This document shows, piece by piece, positions 1 through 8,819 of a DNA stretch of 64,000 nt (position 1 is the first letter of the stretch; every line of letters starts with the position of its first letter). The notes beneath the pieces were generated by a model, which saw only the letters and a list, made by a program, of their open reading frames with translations, did no database searches and had not been told where the DNA came from. This DNA comes from Flagellimonas alvinocaridis (GTDB lineage: Bacteria; Bacteroidota; Bacteroidia; Flavobacteriales; Flavobacteriaceae). The translations under genes were made by a program, and so were the position numbers. The stretch covers positions 466,263-530,262 of the forward strand of contig NZ_SNTZ01000001.1 of the NCBI RefSeq assembly GCF_004916895.1. The letters are read 5' to 3'.

Positions 1-62
1 AGGTCTTTCTTAGACTACGCAATGAGGAGTTGCTTTTCGAGGATGAAATCAAGAAGGTCTAA
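1..62 (+). CDS. C-terminal tail of an unidentified protein (cut by window edge)
   Basis: Reading from base 3, 19 codons run to a TAA at 60-62 and give an acidic/leucine-rich tail ending in FEDEIKKV. The composition looks like a real protein C-terminus, whereas the other two forward frames do not. Too little is present to name a family. Coding status is an inference from composition only. Confidence 0.35.
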   Translation, partial: VFLRLRNEELLFEDEIKKV

Positions 63-82
63 TGATGAGTATGTTTTATTCA

Positions 83-106
83 GATATCAGACGTCTGATG
101 TCAGAA
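83..106. repeat. Palindromic GATATCAGA-type intergenic repeat
   Basis: A perfect 14-bp palindrome, ATCAGACGTCTGAT, sits at 86-99 and overlaps GATATCAGA at 83-91. The same 9-mer recurs in the sufD-sufC spacer (11924-11932). No gene is visible from 63 to 299, so this short repeat is the only structure seen there. Confidence 0.5.
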
Positions 107-299
107 TATTAGCCCTCGGTACAAATCATATCACTTTTATAATACCAATTTCCATTCTGAGTGTGCGATGAATCCCTTCAAATTGGATTTTTTGTGTTTC
201 AGAAAAGTATGACAGGCAGCAAAAAGAGCTTGATGAACCACTCTGCCTTTCTTGCTTCCGATTCAATTACCTGTTTTGGGATGGAACCATTCATCTCCA

Positions 300-2498
300 T
301 TAATTTTTGTAAAACTTGGTACTTTTAATGCCCCCATAATCCTGCACGACCAAAACATACAAGCCCGAAGCCAGCGCAGAAACATTTATAGACCCCGTAA
401 TCTTTCCACTATCTATAATGTTCCCCGAGGTAGTAACTACAGAATACTCTGCATCAGGAGATAAATCTGATTGAATACTCAGGTAATCCACGGTTGGGTT
501 GGGATATGCCTGTATTTGGTAATCTTGGGCATAGGTTAAAGATTCATAAACCATCGCTTCGGTATCCTCACCATTGAATTCGAACTGGAAAACTTCTGAA
601 AATTCTGAAACCGCATTCTCAGTACAGATGGAACGGATTCGAGATTCATAAACCGTTCCAACCTCTAGATTGATAAGCTCAAGTTGATTGTCCCAAAGAA
701 GTTCAGTAGTCCATTCATCCTTGTCAATAGCCTTGTATTGTACTTCAAAAAGAGTTTCATTGGCATCGGACCATGAGATGGTAGACCCTGTATCCGTTGA
801 TGAAACCAATTCAACATTGGATGGAATCTCAATGGAACACTGGGAAACCTGCGCCCCAGAAACAATTAACGAGAAATCTTGAAGTCCATTGGTCAAATTC
901 CCCTTATGGGTAACGGTGATGGTATATTGTCCGTTGGCGTTCCCAATTTCGATTCGCTCATAAGGATCAACTGTATTGTCACCCTGCGTCGCTGCATCGT
1001 TGGCTTTCGCAGGATTCAATTTCCAAGGATAGTAGGTTTCCCCAGATTTGGTGATTCTGATGTCCAAATCGTTGGTAAGGGCAGCGGTGGTATTGTTCAA
1101 CTCTCCCCTATTGATGTAATTTCCCTCAGGATCAGTCCAAGAAATGGAAGCCATTAGAGGCTCCGTCCCATTGGCCATAACGGTAATGGAAAAGGTTTCC
1201 CCGTTGGCCAGGCTTTCTTCATTGATCAAGGTGGTAAATTCTTTGTTCTGTAAAACTTCGGCAGCAGTCTTGGCGTTCATCACTCCCCACCCCATTTTAT
1301 AATCAGGTCCTTGGGCATTTACATCATCAGCAGTATGTAGGGCAAGACCTTTCAAGGTTGCTGCCTTCATATAGGAACCAAACAATTCTTCATGGTATTG
1401 TTGTAACAACAAAAGCGATCCAGTAACCCCTGGCGCCGCCATGGAAGTCCCGGCAGAAAGTTGGTAACTGGAATTGGTTTCGGAACTGGTGGTTAGGATA
1501 TTAGATCCATCCCCGGCCAAATCTGGCTTTATACGTCCATCATCAACAGGGCCAAAGCTGCTGTATCCAGCAACTGTAGCATTCTTCAACTCCCCTTTGC
1601 TGCCAATTTCAGTATTGGCGCCCGCAATGGTAAGTCCGTTTTTGGCTACGGTGAATCCGAGCAGAAGATCAAACCCATCTGCCGTTTTACCAAAGTTTGG
1701 GGAAGCGTTGTCGTAGGATTTCTGATTGTTTCCCGCAGCGGTTACCATTAAATAGTAAGGTGCGTTGTACATGATTCGGTCCCAATCTTGGGTCACTTTA
1801 ATATAAGACCCAAAGTACCAATCCGGCACTCGGTCCGAAAGTATTCCATAGGAATGATTACTAAGCAACAGACCATTGGCTGCCGCTTCTGCCACTTCAA
1901 TTTTGTCACGGGTCCAATCGTGGGTCATGGCTTGTGCACCATAGGCCACTCCTTTGGCGCTGGGCTCTACCCCAGATGCAATAAGGTTTCCTGTCACCAA
2001 AGTGGCATGTAAGCTTACTTCATCTGTATTGTCTGCATTAAGTGCGCGAGAATCAAACTCTTGATGGCTGGTCAATGCCACACCGGCATCCCAAACCCCA
2101 ACTTGCATTCCAGTACCGTTCAACCCAAGATTCATAAGCCCATCGGCATAGAGAGTATATGCTCTTGCGGTCTTGGTCGATGGATCACTCAAAGTAGTAT
2201 AGTAAAGAGGCGTGCCATCAGAACCTATGTCCTTAAGCGCTATCTGTCCACCATTGGCCGATTTTTCAGATTTTTTAAATCCTTTATTGGATTGAAGAAG
2301 TTGGTTTATTTTCAAGGTCTTGGACTGATGATCCTGTTCCATTTCGGAAATCAACGTTGCCATCTTTCCTTGGTTGTATGTAGTTTTGATCTGTTCCTTT
2401 GCTTTTTTGGATTGCCCCATTACAATAGAAACACCTAGAAGGGAAAATATGAAGGGGAGAAGAATTCCTGTCGCCCGAATAGGTTTTTTGTAGTCCAT
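300..2498 (-). CDS. Secreted S8 subtilisin-like serine protease with T9SS type A sorting domain
   Basis: This is a 732-residue secreted endopeptidase. An N-terminal hydrophobic signal segment (about residues 11-29) is followed by a propeptide-like region and an S8 domain. The catalytic triad can be read: Asp137 in VGVWDAGV, His164 in SLHATLVTG and Ser351 in GTSMAAP, with the oxyanion Asn in AAGNN (about 257). A beta-sandwich (about 445-575) and a fibronectin type III-like domain (about 580-665) follow. The last 70 residues begin YPNPTVDYL and form the Por secretion C-terminal sorting domain, which predicts export through the type IX system and cell-surface attachment or release. It appears monocistronic. 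Its exact substrate cannot be read from sequence. Confidence 0.93.
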   Translation of the reverse strand: MDYKKPIRATGILLPFIFSLLGVSIVMGQSKKAKEQIKTTYNQGKMATLISEMEQDHQSKTLKINQLLQSNKGFKKSEKSANGGQIALKDIGSDGTPLYYTTLSDPSTKTARAYTLYADGLMNLGLNGTGMQVGVWDAGVALTSHQEFDSRALNADNTDEVSLHATLVTGNLIASGVEPSAKGVAYGAQAMTHDWTRDKIEVAEAAANGLLLSNHSYGILSDRVPDWYFGSYIKVTQDWDRIMYNAPYYLMVTAAGNNQKSYDNASPNFGKTADGFDLLLGFTVAKNGLTIAGANTEIGSKGELKNATVAGYSSFGPVDDGRIKPDLAGDGSNILTTSSETNSSYQLSAGTSMAAPGVTGSLLLLQQYHEELFGSYMKAATLKGLALHTADDVNAQGPDYKMGWGVMNAKTAAEVLQNKEFTTLINEESLANGETFSITVMANGTEPLMASISWTDPEGNYINRGELNNTTAALTNDLDIRITKSGETYYPWKLNPAKANDAATQGDNTVDPYERIEIGNANGQYTITVTHKGNLTNGLQDFSLIVSGAQVSQCSIEIPSNVELVSSTDTGSTISWSDANETLFEVQYKAIDKDEWTTELLWDNQLELINLEVGTVYESRIRSICTENAVSEFSEVFQFEFNGEDTEAMVYESLTYAQDYQIQAYPNPTVDYLSIQSDLSPDAEYSVVTTSGNIIDSGKITGSINVSALASGLYVLVVQDYGGIKSTKFYKN

Positions 2499-2572
2499 GT
2501 TGAAGTTTAGGTAAGATTTGGACTACGAATATATTATTGACAGTCAATAGCATCGACAAAAACCACAGTTTT

Positions 2573-2621
2573 TTCGATGAAATGCACATTCCTTTTCTCA
2601 AAGGTGTTGTGAAAATTCACT
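2573..2621. promoter_or_regulatory. Repeated TTCGATGAAAT-CAC motif upstream of the protease gene
   Basis: TTCGATGAAATGCACA at 2573-2588 closely matches TTCGATGAAATACACT at 17174-17189 upstream of brnQ. A weaker relative, GTTGTGAAAATTCACT, lies 33 bp further on at 2606-2621. The block ATCGACAAAAA (about 2552-2562) is also shared with the brnQ upstream region. A common regulator is inferred; no factor is identified. Confidence 0.4.
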
Positions 2622-2652
2622 TTTGTGTTGTGTAGTATTTTTCTTAGTTAAA

Positions 2653-3600
2653 TTATAGGTTTTCCTCCAGCACCACATACACGGGAAAATGGTCGCTATA
2701 CCCGCCTAAATATTTTTCCCCTGCATAGGTCCTAAACGGGTTGCCCTTGTACTTCCCTTTCCACTCCTGAAGGAACTTGGGAGCAAACACTTCAGCCCTT
2801 ACATAACTATGGGTACCCACTTCATAGTCCAAAAAAGTGTGTGAAAGTATCACTTGGTCGAAGAGACTCCATTCCCCTCTATAGTTGGCACTTCCGGAAA
2901 AGGGGGACAACAGCTTTTTCATGGGATTAATGAATCGGCCCGTCTCCATCAAGGTTTGTATACTCTCAGAGTTGGGGTCGTCATTAAAATCTCCCATGAT
3001 GATACAATTGGGGTTATCATCTTCAAGGGTCTCCAATTTGTGCAGAATGGTCTCGGCCGCCTTTATCCGTTTGTAGCTGGTTTCAACACCTCCTGTCCTT
3101 CGGGAAGGCCAATGGTTTACAAAAACATGGACTTCTTCGGTATGCAATCTTCCATGGACATATAAAATGTCCCGGGTAAAGTCGCGCTCCCCACTGGTAT
3201 TGTCAACCAACAAGGGAATGGTCTCGGCATCCAGCACCGTAAAATGTTTGCTGTGATAGATCAGTGCCGTATCTATGCCTCGTTCATCCGGGGATTCAAA
3301 GTGTACAAAATCATAGTCCACTCCTTTCAGCTCCTTGGTGTTGAGCAGGGTTTGGATGACTTGTTTGTTCTCCACTTCGGCAATGCCCAACAGCACCGGT
3401 GGAACATCGCTATCCTCCACACCTATTTCTGATATGGCCCGGGCTATTTTATGTGCTTTGTTGCTGTACTTGGATTCGTTCCATTCCCTATCCCCCTCCG
3501 GAGTAAAATCATCATCCAGTGAATGGGGGTCATTCTTGGTATCAAAAAAATTCTCAAGATTGTAAAAGGCTACGCTATATCGGTTCTTATGATGATACAA
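2653..3600 (-). CDS. Endonuclease/exonuclease/phosphatase family protein
   Basis: This 315-residue protein has the EEP (DNase I/exonuclease III-like) fold. The N-terminal strand and metal-binding region contain VAFYNLENFFDT and, further on, GIAEVENKQV. Late motifs MGDFNDDPNSE and GYSDHFPVYV carry the catalytic Asp/Asn and Asp-His pair, so the active site appears intact. No signal peptide is evident at the chosen start, suggesting a cytoplasmic enzyme, but the start is not certain. Family members act on nucleic acids, phospholipids or phosphate esters, and the substrate cannot be decided here. It stands alone between the subtilase and divergently transcribed hflX. Confidence 0.88.
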   Translation of the reverse strand: MYHHKNRYSVAFYNLENFFDTKNDPHSLDDDFTPEGDREWNESKYSNKAHKIARAISEIGVEDSDVPPVLLGIAEVENKQVIQTLLNTKELKGVDYDFVHFESPDERGIDTALIYHSKHFTVLDAETIPLLVDNTSGERDFTRDILYVHGRLHTEEVHVFVNHWPSRRTGGVETSYKRIKAAETILHKLETLEDDNPNCIIMGDFNDDPNSESIQTLMETGRFINPMKKLLSPFSGSANYRGEWSLFDQVILSHTFLDYEVGTHSYVRAEVFAPKFLQEWKGKYKGNPFRTYAGEKYLGGYSDHFPVYVVLEENL

Positions 3601-3674
3601 TGAATCTTGTTTTTCTAATGAAGGATAATTCTAATAAAACCCAAAGTACAAAAAACCGCTTCCAAAACATTGAT

Positions 3675-3682
3675 TAGATTTG
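3675..3682 (+). promoter_or_regulatory. Bacteroidota -7 promoter element for hflX
   Basis: TAGATTTG matches the Bacteroidota -7 consensus TAnnTTTG and lies 16 bases before the hflX ATG. No TTG is seen at the expected -33 distance, so only half of the promoter is supported. Confidence 0.5.
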
Positions 3683-3698
3683 CACTTTAATTGATTGC

Positions 3699-4910
3699 AT
3701 GCTAGAAAAGAAAACCATAGACTACGAAAAAGCGGTACTCATTGGGGTCATCAACCAAAGTCAGGATGAGACCAAAGTAAATGAATATCTGGACGAATTG
3801 GAATTTTTGACCTATACCGCTGGTGGTGAGGTGGAAAAGCGATTTATCCAACGGGTTGAGGTGCCCAATCCCAAGACTTATATTGGAAGTGGAAAAATGG
3901 AAGAGGTGGAGCACTATGTTAAGGAGCATGAAATAGGCTCTGTCATCTTTGACGATGAGCTTACTCCTGCCCAGCAGAACAATATTGAGAAAATACTTCG
4001 CTGTAAAATACTGGATCGTACAGGATTGATCTTGGACATTTTTGCACAACGCGCCAAGACCAGCTACGCCCGTACCCAAGTAGAACTGGCCCAATACGAA
4101 TATCTACTCCCACGACTGACAGGTCTTTGGACACACTTGGAACGACAACGCGGGGGTATTGGTATGCGTGGCCCCGGTGAAACCGAGATTGAAACGGATA
4201 GGCGTATCGTTCGGGACCGCATAGCACTTCTGAAGAAGAAGCTTACCAAAATTGACCGCCAGATGGAGACCCAACGTGGCAATCGTGGGGCTTTGGTCCG
4301 AGTGGCTTTGGTGGGGTACACCAACGTGGGCAAATCCACCTTGATGAACGTGATCAGCAAAAGCGATGTCTTTGCGGAAAACAAGCTCTTTGCCACGCTG
4401 GACACCACGGTACGAAAAGTAGTCATTGGCAATCTCCCTTTTCTATTGAGTGATACGGTTGGATTTATCCGAAAGCTCCCTACCCAATTGGTGGAAAGTT
4501 TCAAGAGTACCTTGGATGAGGTTCGTGAGGCCGATTTATTGTTACATGTGGTAGATATATCGCACCCCAACTTTGAGGAACATATCGCATCCGTGAACCA
4601 AATCTTGGATGAAATCAAAAGTTCCAATAAAAAGACCATTATGGTCTTCAATAAAATTGACCAATACCATCCAGAGACCATAGATGAGGATGATCTGGTC
4701 ACCGAACGCACCTCCGCCCATTTTACCTTGGAGGAATGGAAGAATACCTGGTTCAACAAGATTGGGGACCGGGCCTTGTTCATCTCCGCTTTGAACAAGG
4801 AAAATCTGGATGAATTCAGAAAGCGTGTATATGATGAAGTAAGGGATATTCATGTAACACGTTTTCCGTACAACAACTTTTTGTATCCAGAGCACTTGGA
4901 TGAATACTAA
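3699..4910 (+). CDS. hflX: Ribosome-associated GTPase HflX
   Basis: This 403-residue protein has the HflX layout: an N-terminal domain with the glycine-rich segment GSGKMEEVE, a central linker with GGIGMRGPGETEIETDRR, then a G domain. The G domain carries the P-loop GYTNVGKST, the switch DTVGF and the specificity motif NKID. HflX binds ribosomal subunits and splits stalled or heat-damaged 70S ribosomes. The C-terminal part after the G domain is short. It is monocistronic with its own -7 element and a strong downstream terminator. Length and motifs are typical, so identification is secure. Confidence 0.97.
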   Translation: MLEKKTIDYEKAVLIGVINQSQDETKVNEYLDELEFLTYTAGGEVEKRFIQRVEVPNPKTYIGSGKMEEVEHYVKEHEIGSVIFDDELTPAQQNNIEKILRCKILDRTGLILDIFAQRAKTSYARTQVELAQYEYLLPRLTGLWTHLERQRGGIGMRGPGETEIETDRRIVRDRIALLKKKLTKIDRQMETQRGNRGALVRVALVGYTNVGKSTLMNVISKSDVFAENKLFATLDTTVRKVVIGNLPFLLSDTVGFIRKLPTQLVESFKSTLDEVREADLLLHVVDISHPNFEEHIASVNQILDEIKSSNKKTIMVFNKIDQYHPETIDEDDLVTERTSAHFTLEEWKNTWFNKIGDRALFISALNKENLDEFRKRVYDEVRDIHVTRFPYNNFLYPEHLDEY

Positions 4911-5130
4911 ATCCGTATGGATGATGTGTTGAAATTCCTCGGCAAAACACTTCCTCTATCCTGTTCCACCACATATTTTAGGCAGTTCACAACAAAAGTT
5001 TAAAGGATAACCACATAAAAACTACTTTCATCCTGTTTTTAAGTCATTAGTGTCGACCCTTGATCTTCACATGATCTTAACCTACTTAGACCATGGTCTT
5101 AAAAACGGAAAAAATCATATTAGACCCCAC

Positions 5131-5162
5131 AAAAAAGGCCCTCTTGATTGAGGGCTTTTTTT
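5131..5162. terminator. Rho-independent terminator (probably bidirectional)
   Basis: GCCCTC (5138-5143) pairs with GAGGGC (5150-5155) across a short loop, with an A run on the left and a run of seven T on the right. It lies between convergent hflX and the DUF3078 gene and can serve both strands. The rest of the 4911-5187 gap holds no recognisable feature. Confidence 0.85.
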
Positions 5163-5187
5163 ATGTTTTATATGTACGTGATTTCCT

Positions 5188-6120
5188 CTAGAACTTATAG
5201 CTCAATCCCAAGGTCCAATAGGTCTGTAACTTGTTGTCAATCGTATCAAAAGTGGCATTGGGGTCAGGTGTAGGGGCATTGTTGACCACATAATTCAAAG
5301 TTTCCTGCTTGTTGTTCCTCAAACCAAAATCAAACCCGACCCCGATCATCTTCCATAAGGTATAGCCAAAAGAGTTGGTCCAGGTCCAGTTGCTCAAATC
5401 GCTGCTCTCATAACTCTGGAAAAGGGACAGGTTACTCTTAAAGTTTACCGCTCCGATTTTCTTGGTATAATCGGCCACGATCTTGGCTCCCAAGGAGGAT
5501 TCAAAAATGGTATCCTCACTACTGAACACAAAGTTGTAGTTGAGTGGATGAATCACCACTACCAAATCGGTTATGGGTGTCCATGTGGCCCCGATACCCA
5601 AATCGAGATACCCGGGATCATTGAAATTGCTCAAAAGCGTGGTCCTATATTCTGCCAAGGTAGATATGGCAAATTTCTCGCTCAGCTTTCTTCCGTACAA
5701 AGACGAAATATTGAACACGTCGGTCGCCTGTCTGAAACTATCATCGTCGGTGGGGTCGTCCTTATCGTCCAACTTTACCCAAGCAAGGTTTACCGTGGCC
5801 GCGTTTCTCCAAAAGAATTTCTCTTCTTGCAGATTGGCATAGGCATTCACCGTAAAGCCAATATTCCCTGATGAGTTGTTCGGGATACCTTGGGCATACC
5901 AATTATCAAAATTGGAAAAGTTCCCTCCAATGGTGCCAAAAGCGCCTATTTTCCAACCGGGCAGGGCATCCAATTGGGCCTGTAGGGCATTTACACGTCC
6001 CTGAATTGCGGCAATGGAATCTTTTTTAGGGGCAATCTGTGCTTTTAGCTCCTCTTCGGTCTGCGCCATAGATGCGGCCAGCACAAAAAACGCCGACAAG
6101 GTAAAAAGTAGTTTTTTCAT
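5188..6120 (-). CDS. DUF3078 outer-membrane beta-barrel protein
   Basis: The product is 310 residues. It begins with a signal peptide (MKKLLFTLSAFFVLAASMAQ) followed by a short helical segment with heptad-like spacing (about 21-50). The rest is alternating aromatic/polar strands ending in an aromatic C-terminus (LGLSYKF), typical of an outer-membrane barrel. The segment around NFSNFDNWYAQG matches the DUF3078 family of Bacteroidota. Function is unknown in the family; a transport or structural role in the outer membrane is an inference. It is transcribed alone towards the shared terminator at 5131-5162. Confidence 0.88.
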   Translation of the reverse strand: MKKLLFTLSAFFVLAASMAQTEEELKAQIAPKKDSIAAIQGRVNALQAQLDALPGWKIGAFGTIGGNFSNFDNWYAQGIPNNSSGNIGFTVNAYANLQEEKFFWRNAATVNLAWVKLDDKDDPTDDDSFRQATDVFNISSLYGRKLSEKFAISTLAEYRTTLLSNFNDPGYLDLGIGATWTPITDLVVVIHPLNYNFVFSSEDTIFESSLGAKIVADYTKKIGAVNFKSNLSLFQSYESSDLSNWTWTNSFGYTLWKMIGVGFDFGLRNNKQETLNYVVNNAPTPDPNATFDTIDNKLQTYWTLGLSYKF

Positions 6121-6148
6121 AGTGTATGGAGTTTACTGTTTAGAACCA

Positions 6149-6156
6149 CAAAAGTA
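6149..6156 (-). promoter_or_regulatory. Bacteroidota -7 promoter element for the DUF3078 gene
   Basis: On the minus strand this reads TACTTTTG, a full TAnnTTTG match, 28 bases before the ATG. A TTG lies upstream at 6171-6173, but its 14-base spacing is shorter than usual. Confidence 0.5.
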
Positions 6157-6324
6157 AGAAATGTCACCTACAACATGCTCCGTTTCGCTAGATTCAACAT
6201 TGCCTGTATCTTACTTACAGGGTCAATTTAAAGCCCCCATTCATCAATCCAAACCAGTGTTCCATCAACTGCGGATACCAAACTCCTCCTTTTTAGTGTT
6301 CCTTGGCGTTTTAAAATCTATACC

Positions 6325-7848
6325 ATGAGAAAAATCATCCTAGGAACATCCTTTGTATTATCCTTTTGTTTAGTCATCTTTTCCTGTACAAAAGACGAAA
6401 ACCCAGACCCGTCTGAACAGCAAGGCCCAAAAATTAGCAGTTTTAGTCCACTAAGTGGCCCTGTTGGCACCAATGTTTTTATCACAGGGAAAAATTTTGA
6501 TCCTAAAGCGGCAAACAATGTGGTCAAAATTGGGGAGACCAAGGCAACAGTCACCAGTGCCAATGCCACAGAAATCTTCATTACTGTACCTGAAGGGGCT
6601 ACCACTGGTAAAATCAGCATTTCCGTAAATGGAAATACCGATACAGGAGGGACCTTTACGGTTACACAACAGGAGTCGACTGCCTTATCCCTCGATAAGG
6701 AGACCTTGGAGCTTAGAACCCTGGAAGAGGGTATAATTGCCGCAACGGTCACCGGGGCCGGAGCCGAAGACCAAATCACTTGGGGTTCCGATGATGAAAA
6801 CGTGGCCATTGTGGACGCCGAGGGAAGGGTTACCGCAACCGGGGCCGGCACCACCACCATTACGGCAACGGTTGACAATGCTTCTGCAAGCGCCATATTA
6901 ACAGTCAATCCAGGAATTTTTGTTGGGGGTTATACTGAAAAAAACAATGGAGAATACGGTGTTGCAACGGTTTGGCAAAACGGTTTCTCACAAGAAATTT
7001 CGCAAATCAGCAGCTATGATACTTACATTGCCATCGAAGGGCCAAACCTGTACGCTACCCATGTTGAATATGGGGAAGGCACCAGACCTATAAAGGTTTA
7101 CAAAAACAATACGCTATTTGAAACCATTGGAAGTCCTGAAGAAAACAACAAGGCTCCCAAGGGAATACAAGTCATTGATGGTCAAATACATATTTGTGGC
7201 CTTGAGGTAACCAACGGGACTCAATATGCCAAATATTGGGTAAACGGTGAGGAAACCCTTTTGAGTGAAGAGGGTCAACCTGCATCAGCCCAAGGCGCTT
7301 ATGTCAAGGATGGGCATATCTATATTGCCGGAAGGGTTTATACCAACACACATAATGCCCTATATTGGGTTGATGGCAATACATATGATTTAACAGAGAA
7401 CGTCTCTTCCAACACCTATGATATTTTTGTTGATGACAATAATGATGTTTATGTAGCTGGGCATATGGGTTCAGAGGCCACCATTTGGAAAAATACAGAC
7501 GTATTGTATGATTTGGGCGATGGTATTAATAGCACGGCCACAAAATCTGTGGTTGTTCATGACAATAAAGTGTATGCAACTGGGGTAGATTGGACAAGCA
7601 ACATGTCTAAATTTTGGATTGATGGGCAACTGGTTCACGAATGGCAAGCCGGTGGTGGCGCTGGTTATAGCGACATATCCGTGCATGAGGATAAGGTTTA
7701 TGTGGCAGGTTGTAAATATGACCAAAATATGAATAGGCATAATGCCACTGTTTGGATCTATGACCTGAACGGTCAACTTCTAGAAGAATTGGATTACAGT
7801 GCGGTTAGTACAGATAGCTCTTATGCCACGTCCATCATTGTCAAATAA
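6325..7848 (+). CDS. Lipoprotein with IPT/TIG and Ig-like (BIG2) domains and a propeller-like C-terminus
   Basis: The 507-residue protein starts with a lipoprotein signal ending VIFSC, so it is probably lipid-anchored in the envelope. Residues about 33-115 form an IPT/TIG domain (ISSFSPLSGPVGTNVFITG). About 122-195 form a bacterial Ig-like group 2 domain (WGSDDENVAIVDAEGRVTA, then TGAGTTTITATV). The remaining 310 residues contain repeated blocks of the type V-Y-V-A-G followed by A-T-V/K-Y-W, which suggests a beta-propeller. These architectures bind surfaces, glycans or proteins; no catalytic motif was seen. The ligand is unknown. Confidence 0.8.
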   Translation: MRKIILGTSFVLSFCLVIFSCTKDENPDPSEQQGPKISSFSPLSGPVGTNVFITGKNFDPKAANNVVKIGETKATVTSANATEIFITVPEGATTGKISISVNGNTDTGGTFTVTQQESTALSLDKETLELRTLEEGIIAATVTGAGAEDQITWGSDDENVAIVDAEGRVTATGAGTTTITATVDNASASAILTVNPGIFVGGYTEKNNGEYGVATVWQNGFSQEISQISSYDTYIAIEGPNLYATHVEYGEGTRPIKVYKNNTLFETIGSPEENNKAPKGIQVIDGQIHICGLEVTNGTQYAKYWVNGEETLLSEEGQPASAQGAYVKDGHIYIAGRVYTNTHNALYWVDGNTYDLTENVSSNTYDIFVDDNNDVYVAGHMGSEATIWKNTDVLYDLGDGINSTATKSVVVHDNKVYATGVDWTSNMSKFWIDGQLVHEWQAGGGAGYSDISVHEDKVYVAGCKYDQNMNRHNATVWIYDLNGQLLEELDYSAVSTDSSYATSIIVK

Positions 7849-7867
7849 CAAGTATCACTAGAGAAAT

Positions 7868-7900
7868 TAAAGCTCCACAAACAAGTGTGGGGCTTTTTTA
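7868..7900. terminator. Rho-independent terminator
   Basis: AAGCTCCACA pairs with TGTGGGGCTT around a six-base loop, followed by a T run. It lies directly after the IPT/Ig lipoprotein gene and at the very end of the convergent DUF2480 gene. Confidence 0.85.
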
Positions 7901-8407
7901 TTTGCCTTGCTTGTATAATGGCACTGAGGAACAAGCCTCACCATACATCACAGTCTTGGCCACTTGTTGGATTTTGGCCATGGCCATGATATAGGCATTT
8001 TTAGGGACGGGTTTATTAGAGCACCCCTTAATAATTACAGGTTTGCCTTCAAATTGAGACACGTCCAAATCATCCAAAAGGGTTTGATAAAGCGAAGTTT
8101 CCATATCTTCCAAGGAACCTACAACTACTTTTTTGGCATAGGGATTCAGTCGTGAGGCCACCAATATAAAGGCCCAACCGGGAACAATGGCATCTGTGGA
8201 ACATTGTAGAGCCACATAGGCATCTTGGTAGGTAGACCAATCGTGTCCCTCCACGTGGATTCTGAACTCCTTCTCACGAAGAATAAAGCCTTCGTGCAAC
8301 CAGTCTTTTATATCCAATACCCTTCTCTCCCCGGGTGGATACAGGTCCTCCAGATCAAAAGTGACCAATTTGCTTTGGGCAACCCTATTTACAATTTCTT
8401 TTTCCAT
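7898..8407 (-). CDS. DUF2480 family protein, last gene of the SUF operon
   Basis: The product is 169 residues from the ATG at 8407. An upstream in-frame start at 8464 would run through the repeat at 8411-8476 and is rejected. The sequence (LEDLYPPGERRVLDIKDW, later IIKGCSNKPVPKNAYI) matches the DUF2480 family, which is confined to Bacteroidota and commonly sits beside suf genes. No catalytic motif is evident apart from a conserved Cys in KGCSNK. Its position downstream of the DUF59 gene suggests an accessory role in Fe-S metabolism, which is inferred from context. Confidence 0.82.
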   Translation of the reverse strand: MEKEIVNRVAQSKLVTFDLEDLYPPGERRVLDIKDWLHEGFILREKEFRIHVEGHDWSTYQDAYVALQCSTDAIVPGWAFILVASRLNPYAKKVVVGSLEDMETSLYQTLLDDLDVSQFEGKPVIIKGCSNKPVPKNAYIMAMAKIQQVAKTVMYGEACSSVPLYKQGK

Positions 8408-8410
8408 TCC

Positions 8411-8476
8411 GTCATTCCTGTGGAAGCAGGAATCTATTAATTTTAAGTTTGGATTCCGCATCAAGTGCAGAATGAC
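8411..8476. repeat. GTCATTC...GAATGAC palindromic interspersed element (family II)
   Basis: This 66-bp element has perfect 7-bp terminal inverted repeats GTCATTC and GAATGAC, and nested inner arms GGAATC and GATTCC. It fills the gap between two SUF operon genes. A half-copy resembling its right arm lies at 53756-53782. The form is that of a small REP/MITE-like element able to fold into a hairpin in the transcript. Confidence 0.7.
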
Positions 8477-8483
8477 ATTATTC

Positions 8484-8813
8484 TTAAAGGAGCCCCAGTT
8501 CCAATTTAGCCTCCTCGCTCATTAATTCCTGGGTCCAAGGAGGGTCAAAGGTCAGCTCAACCTCCACATCTTTCAATTCGTCCAAAGATTTCACTTTTTC
8601 CTCAACCTCCACAGGCAGTGTTTCCGCCACAGGACAGTTAGGCGATGTTAGGGTCATTAGTATTTTAACATCGTAGTCTTCATTTACGAATACATCATAA
8701 ATCAAGCCTAATTCATAAATGTCCACAGGGATTTCAGGGTCATAAATGGTCTTTAGTACCCTAACAATTTTTTCTCCCAGATCCTGTGTATCTATAGTGG
8801 TTTCTTCGCTCAT
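8484..8813 (-). CDS. SUF-associated iron-sulfur assembly protein, DUF59 (MIP18) family
   Basis: This 109-residue protein belongs to the DUF59/MIP18 family. It contains YDPEIPVDIYELGLIYD near the N-terminus and LTSPNCPVAETLP with the conserved Cys near the middle. Such proteins assist Fe-S cluster maturation or delivery to target proteins in the cytoplasm. It sits 6 bp after sufE, so translation in one mRNA is expected. SufT is a possible name, but SufT proteins usually carry extra sequence, so no symbol is assigned. Confidence 0.9.
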   Translation of the reverse strand: MSEETTIDTQDLGEKIVRVLKTIYDPEIPVDIYELGLIYDVFVNEDYDVKILMTLTSPNCPVAETLPVEVEEKVKSLDELKDVEVELTFDPPWTQELMSEEAKLELGLL

Positions 8814-8819
8814 TTTCTG

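Noticed and set aside
4064-4798. Long open frame opposite hflX (244 codons)
   Set aside because: It mirrors hflX codon by codon, is very rich in Ser/Arg, and has no family signature; it is a shadow frame.
6318-6908. 196-codon frame opposite the IPT/Ig lipoprotein
   Set aside because: Val/Ser/Pro-rich antisense of a Thr/Ala-rich gene; a composition artefact.
8408-8464. N-terminal extension of the DUF2480 gene
   Set aside because: The extra 19 codons translate a palindromic repeat; the family start is at 8407.
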